Shown one piece after another: positions 8,356 to 15,954 of a DNA stretch of 64,000 nucleotides (position 1 is the stretch's first letter; every line of letters starts with the position of its first letter). The DNA comes from Nitrococcus mobilis Nb-231 (GTDB taxonomy: Bacteria; Pseudomonadota; Gammaproteobacteria; Nitrococcales; Nitrococcaceae), in NCBI RefSeq assembly GCF_000153205.1, contig NZ_CH672427.1:1620160-1684159 (forward strand), given 5' to 3'. The position numbers and the translations under genes are program-made. The notes beneath the pieces are model-generated. The model was not told where the DNA came from. It searched no databases and was given only the letters and a program-made list of their open reading frames with translations.

Positions 8356-9396
8356 TCAGACGCAGCCGTCCTCACTCGCCTTGCCCTTCTCGGGAAAAAT
8401 GAAGGAAGCAATAACCCCTACGGCCAGGGTCCCGAGCACGATCATTAAGCTTAAGTTCGGACCGATCTCGAAGCCGATATTGCCGAAGATGTGATTGTAG
8501 CTCTCCAACGCGAGTTTGGCCGCGATAAAGAACAGCAGCCCGATGACCGCCTTCTCCAAATGCACGAGATACTTAGTCAGTGCTGAAAGCACGAAATAAA
8601 GACTGCGCAGACCCAGAATGGCGAAGATCATCGCCGCATAGACCAACAGCGGTTCTCGGGTAACTGCGATTACCGCCGGCACCGAATCGAAGGCAAACAT
8701 CACATCCGAGGTCTCGATTGCTATCAGACACAGAAAAGCCGGCGTTGCAAAGTAGGCTGCCGCTGCACGACCTCGGCCCTGAACCTTGATCGACGGATCC
8801 TGGCCCTGCAGGTCCTCGACGATCTTGCGGGTAATGAAAAACTTCTCCAGATGCAAGCGCGGAAACACCGGCACGACCCGTTTCGCCAGGCGCACCGACC
8901 AGTGATCAGAATAGTCCTCGATATCCTCATCAGCACCGCCCGAGGTGAGCATCTTCCAGCCACTCCAAGCAACGATCGCCGCAAACACGAAACCGACCCA
9001 CGCGCTGGCTTGGAAAAGGCTGGTACCAAGCAATATGAAGACCGCGCGGAAGAGCAGCGCGCCGATAATGCCCCAATAAAGGATCCGGTGCTGCAGCGCA
9101 CCCTTGATGCCGAAACTTGCGAAAATCGCCATGAACACCATCAGGTTGTCGACCGAGAGCGTCTTCTCCAGCACGTAGCCGGTGAGGTACATGTCGGCCC
9201 ACTTCTGTTGGAAGCGAATGGCGAGATAAACATAGAAAGCAAGTGCCAAACCGATCCAAAATACTGACCAAAGACTCGCATCCTTGAGCGTGATCTCCTG
9301 GCTCTTGCGATGCGCGAACAGATCGGCGTAGACCGAGAGCCCGATCACGGCGAAGAAGATCACCACCGTCTCGAGCGGAAAACCAAAATGACTCAT
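8356..9396 (-). CDS. terC: TerC-family integral membrane protein
   Basis: About 346 aa from the ATG at 9396 (MSHFGFPLET); the frame is open 12 codons further to 9432 but family members begin near MSHFG. Multiple transmembrane helices include the conserved YLTGYVLEKTLSVDNLMVF region with its acidic residues and the ETSDVMFAFDSVPAV segment, the two TerC half-repeats. TerC is the membrane anchor of the Ter system and belongs to a family also implicated in metal (manganese) export. The position between terB and terD matches classic ter operons. Confidence 0.95.
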   Translation of the reverse strand: MSHFGFPLETVVIFFAVIGLSVYADLFAHRKSQEITLKDASLWSVFWIGLALAFYVYLAIRFQQKWADMYLTGYVLEKTLSVDNLMVFMAIFASFGIKGALQHRILYWGIIGALLFRAVFILLGTSLFQASAWVGFVFAAIVAWSGWKMLTSGGADEDIEDYSDHWSVRLAKRVVPVFPRLHLEKFFITRKIVEDLQGQDPSIKVQGRGRAAAAYFATPAFLCLIAIETSDVMFAFDSVPAVIAVTREPLLVYAAMIFAILGLRSLYFVLSALTKYLVHLEKAVIGLLFFIAAKLALESYNHIFGNIGFEIGPNLSLMIVLGTLAVGVIASFIFPEKGKASEDGCV

Positions 9397-9526
9397 TGCA
9401 GCTGATTCCTCGTCTGCCGCCTCATGATGCAATGTTGAAAACGGCCTATCTTATCGAGAATATCGAGCCCACCGGCGAGCCGAGACACTGACTCGGTACA
9501 CCCGATAGATACCGTATTGCGGTGCC

Positions 9527-9979
9527 TTACAGATCGAAATCCGCTGGGTCGAGCCCGAGTTCGTTGCAGACCTTGCGAACCGCCTGCTTCTCCTGTTCAT
9601 CGAAATCGCCATCGGAGCTGGCGATCGCGCAGCACACGCGCACCAGCAGGCGCGCTTGATCCGGTTTGCTTTTCACCTTGGCGATCGCCGCAAAAGCGTC
9701 TATCTCGCCGATCTGGCGATCGAACTCGAAGCGGCTGGAGAACTTCTCGAACAGCTTGATGATGTCCTCGGTCTTGAACACGGACATGATGTCGTTGTTA
9801 CGCATGAAGCCCATCATTTTCTGCTTTTCCTCGGGCTTGACGATGCCATCGGCATAGGCCACTAATGCGCAACCGGCAACCACGCCTTCGAGGAAGGTTT
9901 GGTTGCGGATTTTGGTGACTTCACCTTTCAGGGACTTGGAAACTTCGTTGAACTTGCCCTTGAGCCAATTGAGTGCCAT
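9527..9979 (-). CDS. terB: tellurite resistance protein TerB
   Basis: 150-aa helical TerB-domain protein, normal length. It opens MALNWLKGKFNEVSKSL and carries two acidic, EF-hand-like turns: YADGIVKPEEKQKM in the first half and ASSDGDFDEQEKQAV in the second. TerB is a cytoplasmic metal-binding protein that associates with TerC at the membrane. It lies between terA (30 bases away) and terC (about 130 bases), in the classic order. Confidence 0.95.
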   Translation of the reverse strand: MALNWLKGKFNEVSKSLKGEVTKIRNQTFLEGVVAGCALVAYADGIVKPEEKQKMMGFMRNNDIMSVFKTEDIIKLFEKFSSRFEFDRQIGEIDAFAAIAKVKSKPDQARLLVRVCCAIASSDGDFDEQEKQAVRKVCNELGLDPADFDL

Positions 9980-10009
9980 AAGCGTTTACTCCGTAGAAAT
10001 GGTACGCGA

Positions 10010-11203
10010 CTACTTGCGCCCGGCGCGCCAGCTAAAGCCCCAGCCGTAGGCTTCATCCATAAAACGATGGCCACGATAATAATCGATGAGTTTACTAACT
10101 TTGATTTTGCCGCCGTCGTTCTCGAGCATAGCTACGGCGCACATGCCTTCGCTGCTGCTGTGGCTGTCGAGACGCACGACGAGTTCCGGCTGATCGGGAG
10201 CCTTGATCGTGATTACCGCATCGGCGGCGGCCCAGTTCGGCGCGCCCTCATAGATAAAAGCGTAGACAAGGACCCGACGCAGCTGCGACCATTGGTCGCC
10301 GTTGATGTGCAGAAACTCGCCTTGACTGGCCTCCCCGGTACGATCATCGGCGAGCAGGTGCGCGTACGGCTTGGAGTCGTAAGCGCCGAAGGTGTTGCCG
10401 AGCGCCTGGACCACGTCCTTAGCGCCGCTTTGGAGTTCGACAAAGCAGCCAAGATCAAGGTCGATACCCTTGTTGCGGCTGAAAAACCCGCCGCCACCCT
10501 TACCTTTCGTCCAGTTGAGGTTGACGATAATTCGACCGTATTGGCCACTCTCCTTGGTGAGCGAAACCGGTTTTTTCTTCTCCAGCGTGATCTTGTTGAG
10601 ATTCACTGGCGCTGAAGACGCTGTGGTTGATGGGGTCGGCGTCGCCGAATGTGACGGCGGGCTGGTAGAGGGCTCGGCTTGCTCGGGGTCGTCTTTGACC
10701 TCAACACCATAGTGAGTCGCCAGCGGACCGAGTCCGCCGTTGAACCCTTGGCCAACGGCACGGAACTTCCATTGACCATTGCGCTTGTAGAACTCGCCGA
10801 TGATAAGCGCGACTTCGCTCATCCCCGAGGCCGCAAGCGGAAAAACGAGGGGCTCGCCAGCACCAGTGACCGTAAGCTTTACCTCACTTAAGTCACCAAA
10901 TCGCTGCCCCCGCTTCTGCCCTTGGTCGATCGTGAGCGCGATCACCACTTTCTCGATGCCGGCCGACAGCCGCTTCAGCTCGAGTAAAAACTCGCGCCGA
11001 GCGGCATCCAACACCACAGCGCCGTCCGCTGATTTGGGCTGCCCGTAGAAAACGAAGCCCTCATCGCCTGCAACCTTGCCGGTACTGGTAAGAAGGAAGG
11101 CACTCGGATCAAGCTCAAGTGCCGTGGCCGCTGGGGTCCACGACAGTTCCGCGCATACACTCAGCTCGCTCAGCGCCGTATTCTGACCGGGCTGTAGGTT
11201 CAT
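10010..11203 (-). CDS. terA: TerA-type protein with TerD-like N-terminal domain
   Basis: 397-aa protein with two TerD-like halves. Residues 1-170 form a TerD-like domain (ELSWTPAATALELDPSAF, then FKRNGQWKFRAVGQGFNGGL-type ending). After a Pro/Ser/Thr-rich linker (about 175-200) there is a second domain beginning KKKPVSLTKE and containing KGIDLDLGCFVEL and GDQWSQLRRVLVYAFIYEG, typical of TerA. TerA is a cytoplasmic companion of TerZ/TerD thought to bind metal through the beta-sandwich. The low-complexity linker is longer than in minimal TerA proteins. Confidence 0.9.
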   Translation of the reverse strand: MNLQPGQNTALSELSVCAELSWTPAATALELDPSAFLLTSTGKVAGDEGFVFYGQPKSADGAVVLDAARREFLLELKRLSAGIEKVVIALTIDQGQKRGQRFGDLSEVKLTVTGAGEPLVFPLAASGMSEVALIIGEFYKRNGQWKFRAVGQGFNGGLGPLATHYGVEVKDDPEQAEPSTSPPSHSATPTPSTTASSAPVNLNKITLEKKKPVSLTKESGQYGRIIVNLNWTKGKGGGGFFSRNKGIDLDLGCFVELQSGAKDVVQALGNTFGAYDSKPYAHLLADDRTGEASQGEFLHINGDQWSQLRRVLVYAFIYEGAPNWAAADAVITIKAPDQPELVVRLDSHSSSEGMCAVAMLENDGGKIKVSKLIDYYRGHRFMDEAYGWGFSWRAGRK

Positions 11204-11239
11204 AGTCCCCCCCGTGACGGTTCCGCAACCAATTAACGC

Positions 11240-11824
11240 TTAGAGATGCTGCGCGATGACGGGCATCAGTTTGTCGAACGTACGACCCTCGCCGTAGGCG
11301 CCCACCGCCTGCATCTCCCATTCACCCGACTGGCGCGAGAGCTTGGCCATAACCAGACCAGTGTGTTCGCCGCCATCGAGCGAGAGATTGAACCGAGCAA
11401 TCTCCTTCTTTCCGTCCACATCGAATAAGCGGCAGAAGGCGTTGGGAATGCCCTTGAAGCTGTCGGCCAAAAACGAATTGACCGTGAAAACGAGTTGCTG
11501 GACGTTGGCCGGCAAATTCTTCAGGTCGACTTGGATACGTTCGTTGTCGTCGTCGGCCTGACCACCGCCGGAACGGTCATCACCACTGTGCTGAACGGTT
11601 TGGCACTTGCTACGCAGTTGGCGAAACCAAACCTGGTCGACGAGCTGGCCGTTGGCCTCGAACATAAGGCAAGAGGCGTCGAGATCGACATCGACTTCCT
11701 TCGTACCGAACAGCCCCTTCTTCGTCCGACGCCCCCACCCCAAACCTAAAAACACTTGTGCAAGACTTGTCCCCGCCTCTTTAGCGAGCGAGATCCGCTG
11801 ACCTTTCTCAAGACGAATCGCCAT
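11240..11824 (-). CDS. terZ: TerZ/TerD-family protein
   Basis: 194-aa TerD-superfamily protein, first gene of the ter unit. It starts MAIRLEKGQRISLAKEAG and has FLGLGWG, VDVDLDASCLMF, the acidic HSGDDRSGGGQADDDNE stretch, and KEIARFNLS. The VDVDLDAS and HSGDD forms and the position in front of terA favour TerZ over TerD/TerE. The product would be a Ca2+-binding beta-sandwich of the Ter complex. The start has AGGAG about ten bases upstream. Confidence 0.92.
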   Translation of the reverse strand: MAIRLEKGQRISLAKEAGTSLAQVFLGLGWGRRTKKGLFGTKEVDVDLDASCLMFEANGQLVDQVWFRQLRSKCQTVQHSGDDRSGGGQADDDNERIQVDLKNLPANVQQLVFTVNSFLADSFKGIPNAFCRLFDVDGKKEIARFNLSLDGGEHTGLVMAKLSRQSGEWEMQAVGAYGEGRTFDKLMPVIAQHL

Positions 11825-12134
11825 CTATGCCGTTCTCCTAATTGGCGCCATTGTAGGCGCTGAAGTTTGCCACCCCGACTCTGATATTCCCCATCGCGCT
11901 TAAACTCCACACTCAACAGATCACTTGCGGGTATTAAAGTTCACACACCGGTAGGGTTTTCGCCCAATCAGCAATTCCCGGTCAACGCTTAACAAACTGA
12001 TTTAAAAGCATATTTTTATTGAGCTTTTTACAAACCCAGAAACAATAAATATATATATTTCAAATAGTTATATAAAAATTGGCCGGGAATCGCTGCTGCT
12101 CAATGATACCCGCATCACCCAATCCTAGTTTTTT
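11825..12134. promoter_or_regulatory. AT-rich leader region of ter unit
   Basis: A 310-base gap between ssb (ending at 12135) and terZ. Positions about 11990-12080 are strikingly A+T-rich compared with the rest of the window. This block is bracketed by an inverted repeat, AGCAATTCCCGG at 11970-11981 and CCGGGAATCGCT at 12083-12094 (one mismatch). The ter promoter must lie here or be shared with ssb. I could not fix a single -35/-10 pair because several TATA-like hexamers overlap. An operator function for the inverted repeat is inference. Confidence 0.5.
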
Positions 12135-12578
12135 CTAAAATGGGATATCGTCATCGAAATCCTCTTGCGGCGCCGCCTGCGGCTTGGGTTCACGCGGCTG
12201 ATAATCTCCACCACGCGGGCGCTCGCTCGAGGATGCCTCGGTGCGACTGTCGAGCATCTGCATCTCACTCGCTACGATCTCGGTGGTGTAGCGATCCTGA
12301 CCGTCCTGCCCTTGCCACTTACGGGTCTGCAGGCGGCCTTCTATATAAACCTTGGCACCCTTGCGCAGGTATTCACCCGCAATCTCGGCCAAGCGGCCGA
12401 AAAAGACGATCCGGTGCCATTCGGTGCGCTCCTGCTGCTCGCCGCTCTGGCGATCCCGCCAAGCATCCGTGGTGGCAAGCCGCGCATTGGTCACGGCGCT
12501 GCCACTGGGACTGTAACGAACCTCCGGATCCGCTCCGAGATTACCAATTAAAATGACCTTATTGATGCCCCTGGCCAT
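12135..12578 (-). CDS. ssb: single-stranded DNA-binding protein
   Basis: 147-aa bacterial SSB. The N-terminal OB-fold starts [21 protein letters not shown] and contains [18 protein letters not shown] and [10 protein letters not shown] glutamine/proline-rich tail follows and ends in the acidic tip DFDDDIPF, which docks SSB partners such as RecO, PriA and exonuclease I. It is somewhat short compared with E. coli SSB (178 aa), with the loss in the disordered tail. In many gammaproteobacteria ssb lies beside uvrA and an MFS gene. Here those two lie 7 kb away, so the cluster has been split. Confidence 0.97.
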   Translation of the reverse strand: MARGINKVILIGNLGADPEVRYSPSGSAVTNARLATTDAWRDRQSGEQQERTEWHRIVFFGRLAEIAGEYLRKGAKVYIEGRLQTRKWQGQDGQDRYTTEIVASEMQMLDSRTEASSSERPRGGDYQPREPKPQAAPQEDFDDDIPF

Positions 12579-12745
12579 GCCAGTCCTCCCCTAAAACGTG
12601 CAAATCGTGGATGATCTCGCTCTCAGACCTGTCACGACATCGTTATCGAAACCGGTTCACCGGAGCGATTCTCCGCATAACAAAACACGCCAGCCCTATT
12701 GGCCGCTCGACGCCACAGCGGAGAACCCCGTCAGTCAAATGCAGC

Positions 12746-13804
12746 TCATTCGCCAAGGCCGAAGCCATGCTCCGCCGCCACCGCTTCCAACCGCTCGTGC
12801 AGCACCGTCTTCTCATCCGCATCGAGAAAGCTCGCGTCGATCGCGTTGCGCCCCAGTGTGAGCACCTGGGCCGGGACCAGTTCCAGCGCTTTGCGCACGG
12901 CGAGAAAATTCTCAGTTATATACCCGCCGAAGTAGGCGGGATCGTCCGAGTTGACGCAAACGCGCAGACCCAGCGCCAACATTCGAGACAGGCTGTGCGA
13001 GCCCAGATTTTTGACCACGCGTAGACGCACATTCGACAGTGGACAAACCGTGAGCGGGATTTCCTCCCGGACCAAGCGCTCGACCAGTTGCCCATCCTCA
13101 AGGCAGCGCACCCCGTGGTCGATGCGCTCGACACCAAGGGCATCCAGGGCGCCCCAGATATAATCGGGCCCGCCCTCCTCGCCGGCATGGGCCACGGCCT
13201 TCAGACCCGCGGCACGCGCCTTGGCATAGACTCGCCGAAACTTCTCGGGCGGATTGCCCACTTCGCTGGAATCCAACCCGACAGCCGCGAAGCAACCGAG
13301 GTGCGGTTGAGCCTGCTCCCAGGTGGCCAACGCCTCCGCCTCGCTCAAATGGCGCCAAAAGCAGAGAATGAGCCGCGAACTGATCCCGAAGCGTTGCTGC
13401 CCGGCCGCCAGGGCTCGGGTGATCCCGCCAACCACGCTCGCAAACGGAATGCCGCGACAAGTGTGCCCCTGAGGATCGAAAAAAATCTCCGTATGGACTA
13501 CATTTTGCCGAGCGACCCGCGCCAGGTAGTCCCACGTGAGATCATAGAAATCCTCCTCCGTGCACAGCACCCCCATAGTCGCGTTGTACAGATCCAGAAA
13601 CGACTGCAGATTCTGGAATTCATAGGCTCGCCGCAGCGCCTCGACACTGTCGAAGTCAAGCGATAGGCCGTTGCGTCGAGCGAAGCGGAACACGCTTTCC
13701 GGTTCCAACGTCCCCTCGATGTGCAAATGCAGCTCGACTTTCGGCATGGCTTCGATGAACGCATCGAGGGCCTGCCCCCGTTCATGGCTCTTAGCTCGGG
13801 CCAC
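12746..13804 (-). CDS. adenine deaminase (adenosine deaminase family)
   Basis: 352-aa amidohydrolase-superfamily purine deaminase. The metal and catalytic residues are visible: HLHIEGTLEPE (HxH, about residue 26), VAHAGEEGG (His/Glu), ERIDHGVRC and NSDDPAYFGGY (Asp). The IEGTLEPE form and DSSEVGNPPEKF are features I associate with the adenine-specific branch rather than true adenosine deaminases, so conversion of adenine to hypoxanthine is the likely reaction. The start is GTG at 13804 with AAGGGAG upstream. The IS701 element is inserted immediately upstream, its target duplication touching that ribosome-binding site, so the gene has lost its original upstream region. Adenosine as a substrate remains possible. 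Confidence 0.88.
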   Translation of the reverse strand: MARAKSHERGQALDAFIEAMPKVELHLHIEGTLEPESVFRFARRNGLSLDFDSVEALRRAYEFQNLQSFLDLYNATMGVLCTEEDFYDLTWDYLARVARQNVVHTEIFFDPQGHTCRGIPFASVVGGITRALAAGQQRFGISSRLILCFWRHLSEAEALATWEQAQPHLGCFAAVGLDSSEVGNPPEKFRRVYAKARAAGLKAVAHAGEEGGPDYIWGALDALGVERIDHGVRCLEDGQLVERLVREEIPLTVCPLSNVRLRVVKNLGSHSLSRMLALGLRVCVNSDDPAYFGGYITENFLAVRKALELVPAQVLTLGRNAIDASFLDADEKTVLHERLEAVAAEHGFGLGE

Positions 13805-13819
13805 AACGAATATTCTCCC

Positions 13820-13823
13820 TTAG
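13820..13823. repeat. target site duplication, left copy
   Basis: TTAG directly before the left end of the IS701 element; the matching copy is at 15273-15276. Confidence 0.85.
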
Positions 13824-15272
13824 TACTACAGTTGCAAATAATCATCGACGGACATCTCGAGGATGATCCCCGCAATTCGCTGCCGTCTCACCCAGTGGTA
13901 GAACTGAGCGAGGCGTTGGTGTAGCCAACGCCAGCGGCACCACTGTAACGCCTGTTCAGGCCCTCCGCGTCGCCAGGCGATGGGAGTGAGACACAGCCAC
14001 CGTCGCAGCTCGGCCAGAGAGAGGACCACGGGCATTGGCCGCCCAGGCTGAGCAGCAGGTTTTTTTTCAACTGGTGCCGCCGCAGCGTGACCAGCAGAGC
14101 ATAAGCCGCCATCACCAAAGTGATATGCCGGTGCCAGCCCGTCCAGGTGCGCACCTCGTACTGATCCAGTCCCAGCTGTGACTTGCTCTCCTGAAAGCAG
14201 CGCTCGATGTTCCACCGTGCTCCGGCCGCCAAGGCCAAATCCGCCAGCTCCGTTCCGTTCGAAGCAAAAATGAAAAACGCCTGCATCTCCTGCTCGGCGT
14301 CCAAGCTGCGGCGGACCAGTACCGCCCGCTGCCAGCCTTCGAACGGCGGCGGGTTGACCGCTAAGCAGGTCCAGTCGTACTCCCGGGGACCCTGACTACC
14401 GGCCCCGGCACTGAGCCGTGACCAGCGCGCCTGCGCATCGCCCCTCAAGGCCTCCAACAGCTTCCCCACCTTGCGTTGTTTACAGCCCTGCCAAACATAG
14501 GCTTTGCGGCTGACGGCCAGCACATACCCTTGGCCGCGCTCCTCCAGCATCCACCGCAGTCGAAAATCATCGCCGTAGAGCGCATCGGCTGTGACCCAAC
14601 GGGCGCTTACCCCGCTGTCCAAGGCACGCACCAACATCTGCCGGGCCAATTCCGTCTTGGGCTGATGAACCACCTCGTCCGGTATACCCGCCCGGCGGCA
14701 ACGCGCACGATCCTCCGACCACTCCCGCGGCACAAACAGCGCACGATCCAGTAGCCCCTGGCCCCAACAACTGGCATAACCGAGAAATACACCGATCTGA
14801 GCGTTCTCGATCCGACCCGCCGTACCGCTGTACTGGCGTTTCACTCCCGCCGAGTGTATGCCCTTTTTTATAAACCCCGTCTCATCCACCACCAGCACCC
14901 CGGCGGCATCCTTCAGGGCCTCGTAGACGCGCTGCCGCACGGCATCGCGCACGCCTTGCTCGTCCCAGCGGGCACGGTTGAGCAAGTGCTGAAATCCATA
15001 CGGATGGGCTTCACCCTGGTATTCGGATAACTGCCAGCTATTACGACGCTCAACCTCGCCCAGCAGCCCCCGCAGGTAGGCCCCCACCCGCTCACGGGCT
15101 TCGGCACGCTTGACATGGCCACCCAGTTGCCCTACCCAGCTACCCAGCTCCGCTTCCCAAGCGCCCGCCTGCTCACGCAAACCCTCCAGCGTCAGGAAAT
15201 GGTTCATCTCTACCGCCACTTCGTTCAACTATCTGATAACGAAGTATAGCGTATTTATTTACAACTGTAGTA
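13824..15272 (-). mobile_element. IS701-family insertion sequence
   Basis: A 1,449-bp element with imperfect terminal inverted repeats beginning TACTACAGTTG(C/T)AAATAA at both ends. It is flanked by a 4-bp direct repeat TTAG (13820-13823 and 15273-15276), which matches the YTAR target typical of IS701 elements. It carries one transposase gene on the minus strand. The intact duplication and repeats indicate fairly recent insertion. It separates adenine deaminase from guanine deaminase. Confidence 0.9.
13826..15228 (-). pseudogene. IS701 transposase, frame shifted at an A8 run
   Basis: DDE transposase of the IS701 family. In the first frame (start 15228) it shows VLVVDETGFIKKG (Asp), WVTADALYGDD (Asp) and RWNIERCFQESKSQLG (Glu), so the catalytic core is present. 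At 14060-14067 there is a run of eight A on the coding strand. The zero frame then gives a tail unlike IS701 proteins (ending at 13888). The -1 frame gives LAELRRWL...WRRGGPEQALQWCRWRW and HQRLAQFYHWVRRQR, which resemble the normal C-terminus, and ends at a TAG inside the terminal repeat. This is either a one-base indel (pseudogene) or programmed -1 frameshifting at A AAA AAC, which is in the correct phase. Confidence 0.8.
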
Positions 15273-15276
15273 TTAG
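15273..15276. repeat. target site duplication, right copy
   Basis: TTAG directly after the right end of the IS701 element, identical to 13820-13823. Confidence 0.85.
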
Positions 15277-15347
15277 TATGCGGCGCATCACTCGACCGCT
15301 CGTGCACCGATGCCGACGCTGCTTGCGGACGAATCTTTTGCCTGCCC

Positions 15348-15818
15348 TCAATACAATTTCTTGTCGGCTTTCTCTTGCCACACACGAAACACCGCCATGG
15401 CCTCGTTGCCCAACAGCCGCCGGGTCGGGATGCGCCGCTGATTCAGTGGCAATGCGAGTTCGTCGTAGACGAAGCTGTCATCAAAGCCAATCGCGGCCGC
15501 ATCGTCGCGGGTATTGGCGTAATAGATAACCTGCAATCGAGCCCAGTAGATCGCTCCCAGGCACATGGGGCAGGGCTCGCAGCTAGTGTAGATCGAACAA
15601 TCCGCCAGTTGATAGGTCTCAAGGATTCGGCAAGCCCGACGAATGGCAACCACCTCAGCATGGGCGGTCGGGTCCATAGCGCTCCAGACCCGATTCCATC
15701 CCTCTGCGACCACGCAACCATCGTGCACGATGACTGCCCCAAAAGGTCCACCGATGCCGGCGATCATTTTCTCATAGGAAAGATCGATGGCGCGTCGCAT
15801 GAAAGCGGCATGGTCCAT
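15348..15818 (-). CDS. guaD: guanine deaminase (CDA-fold)
   Basis: 156-aa cytidine-deaminase-fold enzyme, the same length as Bacillus subtilis GuaD and very similar in the motifs I can recall. These are GGPFGAVIV, DPTAHAEVVAIR with the zinc-binding His and catalytic Glu, and TSCEPCPMCLGAIYWAR with the two zinc-binding cysteines, followed by GFDDSFVYDE. The likely reaction is guanine to xanthine plus ammonia. The gene follows AMP nucleosidase on the same strand and originally would have led into adenine deaminase, so the three look like a purine-base salvage/catabolism set. The IS701 element now lies just downstream. A tRNA adenosine deaminase (TadA) is less likely given the GuaD-type ends. 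Confidence 0.88.
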   Translation of the reverse strand: MDHAAFMRRAIDLSYEKMIAGIGGPFGAVIVHDGCVVAEGWNRVWSAMDPTAHAEVVAIRRACRILETYQLADCSIYTSCEPCPMCLGAIYWARLQVIYYANTRDDAAAIGFDDSFVYDELALPLNQRRIPTRRLLGNEAMAVFRVWQEKADKKLY

Positions 15819-15954
15819 GATGCATCATTCTCCGATCCTGCGCCGATCAACCATCCGAGCCAAGAGGGAGCATACCGCGCGTGGCAAAATGGGAGAAGTC
15901 GATGTCTATCTTTGCGACGGCGGCTCGGTGTGCTTTACCGTTCGGGGTGCGAGG

